DNA of 64,000 nucleotides from Galaxea fascicularis (taxonomy: Eukaryota; Cnidaria; Anthozoa; Scleractinia; Euphylliidae): positions 16,967,933-17,031,932 of the forward strand of contig OX419345.1 of the NCBI GenBank assembly GCA_948470475.1, written 5' to 3'. Below are positions 11,421 through 23,400 of this stretch, in pieces; within the stretch, counting starts at the first letter, position 1; every line of letters begins with the position of its first letter. The notes below the pieces were generated by a model. The model ran no database searches. It worked only from the letters and a program-made list of their open reading frames with translations, and was not told the DNA's origin. Made by a program: the position numbers and the translations under genes.

Positions 11421-12788
11421 ATTGACTCAGCATTTACTCGTGGTTTTGCCGTTGGTTTTTCAGTCTTTGTCTGGACTCTTGTGGTTATGTTATGGACGTC
11501 TGTTTGTCAATGTTTTCAAAGATTGCATCATTTTTTTTACTGAAATAAGATTTAAGAGTTTCCTTGTATGATTTCTGCTAACCTCGATCGCTTAATCACG
11601 TGAGAGACGTCTGAAGTGATTTGCCGTGAATAGAGTTTCAGTGTCGTCACGGCGTTGTTTTTGGGAATTTACCTCTCGCTCTATATCTGTCTAAAAAAAT
11701 TAAAAACTCGATTCGCTAAATCTGTAACAGTTGGATAAGTTTGGAAAGGAACTGGTGTTTAGCTTTATGAAGTGGTCGGAGTATAGTTTGATTGCTGTTC
11801 GTTTTTCTGTCTACTAAAGCAGGCTACAAATGAACTTCAAAACACGCTACAACGTGTTTAGAGAGTTTCATCACTTTTTATGCCTCTATATAAACAAACA
11901 CATATTTGAACTGAATACGTCTACCGCCAGTGTTTGAACAGTTAATATTTTCCTCTATTTGCGGATCTTGTTGCTGAGAAAAAATTTTATTTTCCGCAAA
12001 CACCGAGGCACTTTCGCTCTGGAAAACGACTGACAATTTTAACAGTTTCGTATGGATATACAGGTTCCTTGAAACAAATTAACACGATACGAAAAAAATT
12101 CCTTGACGTGAATGAGAAAACAAACCAGCAGGCAGTTCTACTTGATTTAAATAACTCCTTTGGTAATTTGCTGAGCTCAGTGGAATCAATAGACTCAATC
12201 CTGTATACGGTTTTTATACCCTATACATTTTCACTGTATGTTACTGCATTGATCTTCCTTATGACGGCACCAGAAAATATTGTCCACGAGAAAAAGTAAT
12301 TCGATTTTTTTGGAATACCGTAATTTATACAAGGCATTGAAAATCAACCAATAAAAGTCAGAGCCTACAATTCAGCAAATCAATACAGACGTCTCTCTCG
12401 GAATTGAGTGATCAAAAAGCCGGCTGAAATTCAGTTTAGCTGCGGAATACCTTGTATACACGCCAAAATATACCGAGTGCAAACACTGAATGGATCTGAA
12501 TATTTATTTTGCCTCCAATGTCCGGTGAAAAATCCGCTTCATTCAGACTCTCCGAAATTGAAGTCTACTTTTAAGGTCCAATTCTTGTCGCTTTAATAAG
12601 TTCAATCTTTTTCCTCACGCTTTACTACGTAATGTGACTCATAACTCGAAGTTTTATTAGCTAGGACATCATTTTTACAGCAATTGTTATCAGTTTTTCC
12701 CCAGTTTGATGACTGGAGGGTGATGCGAAAATCTGGTCTAAGATACTTTTCTTTCTACTAACGTTAAACAAATATCTCTTTTCTGTAC

Positions 12789-12870
12789 CTTGTCATGGTA
12801 ATAGTATTCTTTGATTCTTTATCCCTGTCTTGGGGAGACTGTTCATGGACCGTCGATGGCTTGCGTCGTT
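12789..12870 (-). CDS. Exon 2 of the unidentified minus-strand gene
   Basis: Strong splice borders, read minus: TTTCTTTACAG|AACG and ACAAG|GTACAG. One frame only is open and gives RRKPSTVHEQSPQDRDKE then SKNTITMT, a polar charged segment. Its two-base start completes the single base left by the exon ending at 14240. Its two-base end is completed by the C that begins the exon at 9081. The phase agreement on both sides is the main evidence that these three exons belong together. Confidence 0.5.
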
Positions 12871-14239
12871 CTGTAAAGAAATTAGAAAAGCAAAATTGAT
12901 TACTGAAGTCACTGTTTGAATTATTTTCATAAACACAAGTTTTAAATATTACTCTCAAGCTAAATACAAATTGACAGATATTGACTAACGGCTCACAGAT
13001 GGCGATTACATTCCAGTGTATGCGTACAGCATGTTTAGTAGTGTCAAACCCACATCTGCAGGTATTTTAGGCCACAGAAGGAGGAGAGGGGTGGTCTTGG
13101 AGGTTCAATTCTGAAAGCAGTCTGCAACTACAGTCCACGAAGGTGGCATCAGGGCTCGTGTGGTGCGTGTGTGTGTGTGTGTATTTGTGGGGGGGAGGGG
13201 GGGGGGGCGAGGGAACTGGAAGAGTACAAAAGAGTGAGACTTCCATACAAAAGTGACCTCGGCCAGTGTCTTGGTGCCGCGTAAGGTGGCACCTTTTTGG
13301 TACCTTTTCGGCTGTAGCATAAGGCTAGACACGTGTTACAGAAACCGTAACTACATCGGCAGCAATTGTAACCTGTCTTTGGGTTAAAATCAATTTGCGA
13401 ACTCTGGCCAGAAAATAAGCCAATGCTGGTGCGTATGTTACAGACTTCCGATCACTCTCAGGGCGTCACTTGTACTTATTCTATGGATTACTTATAGCAC
13501 CAGTCTGGTGGGCTCCTTTAACTCTGTACCAACCTGCAGTGCGGAGAAAAACGACACCACGTCTTGTGTCCGAAGCTTGGTATTACTGCAATATTTTTCC
13601 TTAAACATCTTGCGGCCAGGATCTGTTTTTGATGAAGATAACACGATGATTAGGTGGGCAAAAATCAAGTTATTACCACACACATATAGTAACCCACAGA
13701 TAGATTTCCCCAAGTCATATTGAAAGCCTATATTCGGCAAGAGGCATTATGAGGTAGAGGGTACCCCTCTTTTCAAGTCCTGGATGGTGACACGGTTACA
13801 CGGAGGAAAACTGTTTTAAAATTTCATGAAACAAATCAAAACACATGGCGTTCTTTGTAACAATGAAGTAAAGCTGGAGAGCTGACATTCACATCCGTGT
13901 AGATAAACTAACCGGCAAAGTATGCACTCCCTCCCCCTCCGTTCGCACTTATTGTATCTCAAGAAAATCAAGCAAAAATAGTTCTCCGGGCCTCGAACAA
14001 GGAAGCTATAGTAATCCGCCTACACAAACGTGAAATAAATAAATAAAACAACAACTGAGCCTATTAATTAAGGAAGACTGAGGTTGCAATCGTTCGATGT
14101 GTGTGATGTGATTCTTCAAACGATCTGACTATCCTCGCCCATGTATTCATCGAGTTTGGCTTCGTAAAATTTAGAATATTCTCTGCTACCGCGTTCCACT
14201 AAACACTATGAAAAACCATGATTAAATTATTTCAGTTAC

Positions 14240-14285
14240 CTGTCCAGACGAAACGTTTCTGTGTAGCGAAATGAAGCCCGATCAT
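14240..14285 (-). CDS. First coding exon of the unidentified minus-strand gene
   Basis: The ATG at 14285-14283 begins MIGLHFATQKRFVWT and ends at the donor GACAG|GTAACT with one base left over, which fits the next exon. There is an in-frame stop not far upstream, so this is the first possible Met in the frame. A 35-codon upstream ORF on the same strand ends inside this start codon (ATGA overlap), described separately. Together with 12789-12870 and 8968-9081 it would give a type II membrane protein with a short basic N-terminus. Homology was not recognised. Confidence 0.4.
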
Positions 14286-14389
14286 TTGAGCGGCCACATA
14301 TTTGGAATCTTCACCCGCTCCTCAAAGCAAAGTTCTTTCGTCTTTTCCCTCGCGCAAGGTGCTCCAGCACACTCAGGGCAAGAGGCCAT
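14282..14389 (-). promoter_or_regulatory. Upstream ORF overlapping the start codon (ATGA)
   Basis: On the minus strand an ATG at 14389 (AAATGGCC context) opens a 35-residue cysteine-containing frame, MASCPECAGAPCARE onward. Its TGA at 14284-14282 shares bases with the ATG of the candidate main frame at 14285. This arrangement usually lowers or gates translation of the main frame by termination-reinitiation. The uORF is seen directly; its regulatory role is inferred and depends on the main exon being real. Confidence 0.35.
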
Positions 14390-17254
14390 TTCCAGTTGAA
14401 AACTTTGCAACAATTAAGTTCCTTTCGAGGAAATATTTACAGAATGACGTTTGGTAGATAGTCGTTGTTCGCCATATTCACTGAACGTGCGAGCAAAGAA
14501 GAAAATTGAATATTCATTTTCACTGTTTTTGCAATTCAAATTAACTTTCCTCGGCTTCACGACGACCGGCATACCTCCGCAGGCTTCAGCATTTATCCCC
14601 GTGAGATGACGTTGAGATTTGTTTTCTAAATTTCAATTCAATTTTTTAAAAGCCTGCTTAAAAATTAGCAAGAAGGTAAGTACAGTGAAAAGCTAATGGT
14701 ACAAAGCGCTGCTAATCCAAAAATGAGCACCGTCTTTGCAGATAACTAGGACGTAGATAACCTCCACATTATTGACTGTAGCTTCACCAGAAGTAGTTCA
14801 CAAGATAGTCGAAGTACTCCCAGGGTCGAGAGTTAAGGGGGGAGGGGAGGGGTGGAAAGGGAGTGCCACCGTGTTATCCGAACTTCACCCCATTTCAGAC
14901 AAAAAGGGCTCAACACCATCTTCCTTGAGGGGGCGCAGCTCCCGTGGGGGGAGGGTAAGGAGGCGTACTGCCAAAACCACTCCTTGAAAACGCCGGCATG
15001 AAAGGGCACAAAGGACAAGCTAGTAGCGAAATTAAAAACTGAATACGCGTTTGGAGTATTAATCGGGAAACACAAGCATTATCACATGGAATGCATTTGT
15101 TATTAAGCACTGAGCTGCCTTATGGTTACGTTTGGGACCTTCTCTCAGGATTTGCAAAACACGCTGCACAGAAACATGACTCGATCATTTACAACGCAAA
15201 AAATTCATTTATTTAGTAAGACGGTTTACCACAATGAAATCTTTTAGGTCATAAGCATCTTTACAAGTATTTTATTAGCTACTATTTTCATCTTTTGTTT
15301 CGTATTCATGTGGATCCTCATGAGTTCAGTAACATTACTGTCACAACCCAACCGATACAATGATGTGAACCACAGAGGTTTTTGTCTGCATTGCGGACCT
15401 ATAAGGTATCGCAGCTGACGTTGCGTGACCATCAAAATAACGCAACAGCTTAAGGTGAGAAATCTGACGCCTGCCAATGGTACAAAACGAGTACTAAGCA
15501 CCCAACGTGACTACAACACAGTTGCAACCACTTCTTACAAGTAACTACAAATGTTTAATGAAGTGTAACAAGTTCAAATGAAAGGGACCTTCTTGCTTAT
15601 CAACATCCTATCATGTTACCAACGTAGGGACAAAAATAAGGTGAACTATGCCAGAGGATTTCATAAAACGAAGACACCTTGTAATATCATTTCATTTCCT
15701 AGCGACTACCTGTATTCTTAAACAAAAAGTTTATTCTTTGATTTCTAAGTTCACTTATTAAAAACGAGGAGAATTAGTTATCTCATACTATTCTCATATA
15801 GTTTTAGCTCTTTAATTTCGGGTTTACAATTCTCCTTGGTAGCTAACCTAACAGACATTTCCCCTCTGGCGTCGATTGTGTGTAATGGGGTCCCTGTGTC
15901 TCTACGAAACTCCTTTCTCTGAAATAGTGCCACAATTTTACAGCTCTTTTTCCATTAAAAAAATGTTTGTTTCCGGAATAGTATAGACAACAGAAGACGA
16001 CAGCCCTTAACCACAATTGAATAACTTTTGTCGGTTCTCAACACTTGTCTGCTTGGGAAAAGATCAACACAGGAGAACTGAAGTTTTGACGAAAAAAAAA
16101 TTGTACAGTCTTTTTCAATTTTTCAACCAACATGACGATAACTAAATTTACAACTCAAATAAATTAACATACCTCAAGTTTTATATAAATAACATTATTT
16201 TATATTAGATAAACCCGAGATATACATCGAGTCGGTTTGAATGTTTGAATGTATCCAAGTACAAAATGCTAATTACTATAACGACTACTTTACTGGATTT
16301 CAAACATTTTGAGGTTTTAATATTTAACGTCCATTTATTTATGACCTTGTAAATTGCTTTGTAACTAAAATGGAAAGCAATCAATTAAGTTAAAGAAAAC
16401 TCAGCCGCGCTGGTATAGATGAACTACTTAACTATAAGTCATTATCTCCAAAGGTTTACAACATATAAGAGTTGGAGTGAATGGGTAAAGGTAAAACCCG
16501 AGGGGTACACTAACTGAATTAAATCGCTGTGAATGCACCCATCTGCCACTGCCCAAGACAATTCGCGCATGTCTAACAAGATTACAGTGGAAAGGGGTGT
16601 ATGGCATAAGTGACTTCTGCAGCATTACGATATGAGGAATAGAACGATTTCTTTTCCATAAACACCTCAAAAACGGTGTTTAGAAAACATATCCACAGTA
16701 ATCCATGACTTGACAAAGGATTAAAAGTGGCGAACAAGGAAATAACGCTTTACCAATCACACAAAATATTTAAGACAGCGTATTTTCAACGAAACCTTAA
16801 ACAAAAATAATAATAATAATAATAATAAAAGTGGTCCTTTGAGGACGAAAAGATTCGCGAAACATAATTTTCCATAAACTCTTTTCCTTCTTCGTCTAAC
16901 GTATTTTCCTGCATTGTTTTCGTTTATATGAAGGTTTTACTGAGAATGCCTATTAAAAGCGACATTTTAAGGTATCAATACCAGTACAAACAAGTGATAT
17001 CCCATACTCAAGGAGACTGGTGCGAGTAACATGAAACTGAGGCATTCATAGCAAGCACAGTAATTGCCCCAACTCTTCCCGTACAAGCGCTCAATTGAGC
17101 ATGCGTATGTGCACCTTATTACGGGTCCTTATATAGCGAAACGGTGATTTCTTACGTGAACTCCCGCGACCTGTGTGCAATCCACTGAGCGGAGAATTTG
17201 AGCATTATGCACCAAGTCGAGGCTAAACTACCTATCACAATGCATCGTAGGATA
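14390..17254. other. Intergenic DNA and probable BCR-like 3' UTR
   Basis: I see no supported gene here. The part next to 17254 must include the 3' untranslated region of the minus-strand BCR-like gene. It is AT-rich, with several minus-strand AATAAA-like words (TTTATT on the plus strand near 16330), but I cannot choose a poly(A) site. A (TAA)n microsatellite lies at 16806-16829. Confidence 0.5.
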
Positions 17255-20200
17255 TCATATGAGCCTGTCTGTTTTTTCGGAGGGGTCTGGTGCGATTACA
17301 ATCTCCTGGGTTTTACCCGGGTCCAGTCTATGCATGAGGGCTGGGTCTGAGGGGAGCTGGAGAGAAGTGCATTTGATAAACCAGAGGAATATACCGACTT
17401 GACTCATCACATCCAGGGTGCCTTGGGCGAGATCTGTCGGGTCGGCGCCAGAGCTCGAAGAAGGACGAAGAATGTTGGGACCAAATACCGTGGCCAAGTT
17501 ATTTTGCCCCATTTTGTTCTGCTCCTGATTTTCACTTAATCTGAAAAGGAAATAAAGTTTATGCGAATGATGCACATTTATGACTATTACCGAATACACA
17601 GCTCGCTCACCGGGGCTGTGTCTTTGTTTTGCAATTGCTAATGCTACCTTTTGCAGAAGGTGAGTGACTGTAGACTGTAGAAAAATCTTCTCGAGAAAAC
17701 GAGACAAAGTTTTGACAACAACAAGCGGTGTCATCTTATGAGCATGACTAATGAAAGCAACCTTCCGCGATAGAATCTTGGAGTTCAGCAACTTAGGCAA
17801 CAAACATAACACTACACAGATCTACACAGTGCCCAAACCTGAGCCTTGTTACAAAGAACATCAGCTATTACAGAACGGTAATAAACAATTCGGAGGAGCT
17901 TCTCAGTTCTCCCAACATCCTATGTGGGTTTATTGCGCCGAAAAACCCATAGAAAATACGATGTATTCTTTTTCTAAAATAATTGTAAGTAATGACAAGG
18001 AGTTTCACGAGAAAATATGAGTTTATCGGTACAATAAACCATATGCTTTTTTACCAATCAGAACGTGCGGAATACCTCAGTTATTTTATAAATGGTTATA
18101 CCCACACCTCAAAAGTATAAACAATATTAAGCAAAACGCGTTTTGAATACAGAAAAGAAGCCTACCTTCTCAGGTGATCCAGAAGATATATACTGGTGAG
18201 CCGGTTGGGTGTAGGCAAAGATTCGAATACTTCCATCAACGCCTTCTTCTTTTCCTCAGGATCCTTGATTCCTAAAAAAGAACATCAGAAGGTAAAATCT
18301 TGACACTCCTTCTTTAATCAAGGTAAGCTGAAAGCCACATATAGGGCACTATGGCCAAGTTGTAGCACTCATTACCCCTTATATCTATCAAACAAAATGT
18401 AAGCCCAAGCATTAGCAGTCACGGAGAGCCATATCGGCCTTGTTAGGCCTCATCAGCAGGGCATAGTTAAGACCCAGGCTCAACTACCCCTTGAATAAAA
18501 CAAGCTATTAAAATGTGAAGCTTACGAGATGTGGACAAGTACATCTCACAAATTGAGGTAAGCTGAAAGCCACATCTTGGACACTATTTGGCCAAGGACA
18601 TTACCCCTTAAATCTGCTAAAAACAAAATGTAAGCCCGGATATTAGCAGCCATGGACAGCATGGCTCAGGTTCCCAATGAATAAAACAAGCAAAACAGAA
18701 TTCGTATTTTGTTCCTTTATTAGAGAATTAGAGTCGTGTAAACATGCCACCATGCAATCTGAAGTTATTAACCCAAGATACAAATATCTGTTTTGTGGAC
18801 ATCAAATTTCTACAGAACAACGAGTCAACAGGCCTTTGAAAGGAACAAACTACTGTTTTAGTGACGTTGACTCGCGAATACTAAAAGCCCTCACAGCTTT
18901 ACACCTTATATTGAGGATGAGGACAATACAAGAAACAACAGAATGAAGCTCTGAAAATAATAGCAGCTGCTACATTTCAGGGCCAATGGCACGAAGTGGA
19001 GGCTCTTGCGGGGGAATCTTTTCATATGTAAATGTATTCCCCCGCAAGAGCCTCCACTTCATGCTAGATCCAGTTCAATACCGAGAATACGAATATGGCC
19101 TATTTGCTACATTGAACATGGCCAAAGTAGACAACTTACCGTAAGCTGCAACAAATTGGGGATAACATACATCCGTAAAGAGCGGTTCCGGAAGATCCCT
19201 GAGGTACATCTTGAGAAGTCCTGCTACAGCATGGATGTCTGCATCGGCCACTTGCACTAAAGCACTTTGACTGTCTGAGGGAAGAACACCAAAAGTAATA
19301 TTAGTTGGCAATTTAAGCAGCGCAACATACCAAAAACAAAGACACAACGTAGGGGAGAACTGGCTAGAAAATCTTAGGATTGTTTCAGCTCCAGGCTTTA
19401 TGGGGTACAGATAAATATTGTCTTCTTTCTACTGTGTACGTATGTAGTTGGGTAAAGAACGAATAAAGGTGTTGTTGTTGTTGTTGTGGATTTCATTGTA
19501 ACCAATACTGTACTGCGTTTGTTTGACTGAGAGACCTCAATTTCTGCCAGCGGTTCCTTGTTTTCCGTTTCTCTCGGAGAGTTTGCGATTTTGCGACTGC
19601 CAGGCATGCAATTGTTTCACTTTGCTTTGTTAACTCAGAAAAAGCGAGATTCCACCCAACCAAGGTACGAAATACATTTGAATGGTTGCACCGTAGGATT
19701 TCACCCGCAAACTACAAAGATAAAACCAACTTCTACCGGTATACGACACCACCCAAAAAGCACTGTTCAAACTGTGCGTAGAATGCCCTTACTGTTATCA
19801 AAGGCGTCTTTAAGTCTTCTAACTTCAGACGTTGCTCCTGATAAACGATAAATTCCTACTTCCTCCATTCCTGAAAGATAGCAAGTTTTAAACAAAATTA
19901 ACACAAACAAACTCGTTCTGGTTAGAGTCAAACCGAAGAGTTCCCGGCAACAGTTCAAGCCACGGACTAGCTGGGCAATAGTCTGAATAGGTTCGTGACA
20001 GTTTTTAATATTGGACAACAAGAAATCGGTCCAGTTCCTGAAAGTTTTCGGGCAGGTTGAGGGTCCACATTGAACAGACTTCATAGACAATAGGAATTGG
20101 ACCCAGCGACAACTTTCGGAATGCTGGTGCCATATAATAGCCCGATTGGAAAAGAAGAATAGCTGACTCACCGGGTCACGGATTTTCAGGTGTTACCTTC

Positions 20201-20416
20201 CCTTAATAAATCTACTCACTTGCCTAATAAGATTTACCAAAACGCTATTTACTCTGTCCCGACTTTAAACCCAAACTTAGACGGATTTGGCACAAAGAGA
20301 CGTTAACGGGTAAGAGAAACTATACAAATGACAAGAAAGGTCTGTTCAAGATACCTCTTTTCTCGATTTCTTGTACGCAGCCAATAACAACCAGAGGAAT
20401 GTCACTGTTTTCCCGT
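17255..20416 (-). CDS. BCR/ABR-like: BCR-like exons 22-26: RhoGAP domain and C-terminus
   Basis: Exons 20416-20355, 19870-19793, 19274-19140, 18271-18166 and 17540-17255. The catalytic arginine finger is in GMEEVGIYRLSGATSEV (Arg of YRLSG). Other family landmarks are DIHAVAGLLKMYLRDLPEP, LTSIYLLDHLRR and MGQNNLATVFGPNILRPS, all intact, so an active GAP is expected, with Rac/Cdc42-class GTPases the usual targets of this family. A palindromic MITE copy (18991-19104) sits 36 bases beyond the donor of the 19274-19140 exon. The final residues are KTDRLI, different from the STEV/STDV ending of vertebrate BCR and ABR. Confidence 0.94.
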
Positions 20417-23400
20417 CTGCAAGGGAGTAATGTTAGTTATAACAGGTTATACATCAGCTGTTCCACTCTGCAAAATCTGTATCCAATGATATTCGTGCCA
20501 CTATAGATGTACAAATTCCTTTAGTTTTTAAATTGCATTATAGTAAGGTAACGGGTCTACAAAACAACTTACAGGCTAAACTGATTGGATGACCAATCTT
20601 TACCCCTTCACTGTTCAAAGGATCGTTTTTCCTTGGGATAGGATTTTTAGGCTTTGTTTGTTTAGGGTTTTTTTTTTGGTACAGGGGGGTGGGGGGGGGG
20701 GGAGGGCGGCGGTGGGGATAGAAGGGGGCTTGAAAAACTAAGCTATCAGCCCAACCAGAGTACGCATGCCGGGGAGAGGAAAGAGCGGAAGGAAGTACGG
20801 GGTTTGAAAGTCTTATCATCGGAATTTTTACGGTCCACAAATGGTTGAAAACCCTTAAGTCTTTACCTTGAGACTGTAGCGATATCAACTCCAAAAACTC
20901 CTTTTTCGCTTAAGGATTTCTTCCTCTGAATTCCGTTAGGAGTCTTGGAGTACTGTAGTGACAACGTGATAGCACCCTGCGTGACAAGCAATATACGTTA
21001 TTTTACGGCATATTTTCTACGTAGCACAGGCAGTCTGAGTTATTAACTTATATGGATACACACCTGTTTATCTAAAGTGATTGTAATTGTCCGCTTCTTA
21101 AGATCCGTTAGGTTTTCCTTTATCAGCTGAAAATAGAAAGTAAATAGACTCAGTTACAAGAAGAAACTCGAAAGCACATTTCGCATAAAGACCGTGTCAT
21201 AACCAATCGCTGTTCGCGCATTATTGAACCCTAATAACTCACACGAAGAGAGAAACGGGTTAACTACCAAGTTGAATTAACTCACCTCTATTTTGCCCTG
21301 TGCAAGGTGCTCATCCCAGTTAAGTCGACTCTTGCAATAAACGTGAAGTTTGAGTTCTCTTGTGCCCTCCACCTCGATATCAAAGCCCTAACGATGGAAA
21401 CAAGGGTGAGACAAGGAAGTTTGATCTTTGACGAGCTTGTATTCATGTTTGCTTTTGCTTTTTTGTACACAGAAAAACAGTCAAGAAAGTGAGACGATAG
21501 TCTTAACGCTTTGATAGCGCTGCATAACCCAGGGTTCGTACACTTTTTTTCAACCAAAAATTCAAGGACGTTTCAAGGCCTTTCAAGGACACATTTTCCA
21601 TTTTTCAAGGACTCCAAGAGGGGCAAAATCAAGCCAATATAATGCCACATCAGATGTTCGAAGTCGAGAGTATGCCACTTTTCGTCTCAGACACTTGTGA
21701 AGCTTTGTTGAGTAAAATTGGCTACAAATTTCAAGGACTTTCCAGGACCGACTGCAATTTTCAAGGACTTTTAAGGCCTTGAATTTTTATTTTTAAATTC
21801 AAGGACTTTCAAGGCGCGTACGAGCCCTGATAACCCTTTTCTTGTGGTGGACAACAACGTTGTTTTTAATCAAGAATTACGAGTGATCGTTTTTCCAACT
21901 CACCTGGTCCCAGTGAGGATCAGTAGAGGCTTTACACGTTCTCGTCTTCGCCTTTCTGACAAACTGCCCAAAGTGATCAACCTCAATCACACAGCTTAGG
22001 TCTGTGAATACAGACAATCAATGTTAATCGTTAGCTATTGTCTACTTTAAATCATTTCCGTGGCATTAAATAAAATAAGAGGTTCATGCTACCTATCAAC
22101 AAGCTCATTAGAAGGGATCAGAGCAAGCTGTGCATGACTTACGGAGGGAGAGAGAGAGAGAAGCCCTCTACCCACTCCTCCTTGGGTGTTTCTTGCACGG
22201 CATTCATTATAAGGGCTAACCTGCTCAAAGTAATGGTCAAAGCGTAAGCAAAAACAATCAGTGCGAGATGGAATTTTTACTGTTTCAGCACAGTCTTTGT
22301 TGTCTACATAGGTGATATTTCAATGAACGATTGTCTGGTCAAGAATGTCAAGTGATAGACGACACTTTCTTAATGACTAATTCCGTTTTAATTATAATAA
22401 ACTTCCTTTGATTTTCGCGGGCTTAGTTTTTGTGATTGTATTAATGTTTGTTGTGGGCATAACGATTAATTCCGATTAACAATATTTAGGTCACGACCAC
22501 GAACCGTCCTACTCGTGCCCTTCTCGTTCGTGCTACTGATGACGCTATCCGAGGGCGAAGTTATTAAAGGAGCACCTAGTTTACTATAAACTAATAAGCG
22601 GACAAAACGAGAACAAACGTCACCATGGATTATCGATGGTATTGCTTTTTAATCGATACATTCTATGGAAAGTGTGTCAGAGATTCCATAGAAAAGCCCC
22701 AGAGGCGAGTATAATCGTAGACAAAAATAGTCAAGCATATTACCGTCCCCATTTCAAAGAAACCTCGAATGGCTTCCGAGGATTCGATGCGAGCGCAAAG
22801 ATTCCCATAGAGCTAAACACAAAACCGAGGGCAAGAACTGTCGTCATCAAACTCTCGAGGAATTCCATTCTAGTTCACTTCAGCTTCGAGGAAACCTATC
22901 TATGTGACTTTCCCGCTTATGCCACCGGCCACAAGTTTTAGCACCGTTTTCTGATTGGTTAATATCTCTCTTGAGGGGCGCAGGTCTTTAGACTGGCTAT
23001 GGACTGCATAGTTTTGAAAAGTATCAGCAGTGAGAAACTGAGACATGGCAAACGTCACTTGTAGAATCAACACAAAATCAACTCAGAAACCAAACGTGCT
23101 ATTTACTTAACCCTTGTGCTCAAGCTTACGTAAGTCCGAAACTTGGAATTTGTAGTATGAATATTAAAGACAAAAATAGCGCGACCGGAAAGTCTTTCTT
23201 AACATTTTCATATAAACGCAGTCATTCCTTAGGATTTCATCAAAGCTATCCAAATTTAGAAACACCTTGTAGGGCATAATTTACACTGAGTATCACAGAA
23301 AAGCACTACTTACTGAATGGTGACCTCTAACATTCCACCCAAGAATCAAAACTGAGAATCACCCTGCACAGTCTGATTAACTTATTCACACCGAAGTAAA

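Noticed and set aside
12069..12299. Plus-strand frame with an acceptor-like start and one hydrophobic segment (VFIPYTFSLYVTALIFLM)
   Set aside because: It hints at the end of a multi-pass receptor, but there is no second exon, no signature motif and a weak donor.
23313..23340. Minus-strand GGMLEVTIH followed by a strong donor, a tempting first C2 strand
   Set aside because: An in-frame stop lies four codons upstream with no acceptor between, and the phase does not join the neighbouring exons.
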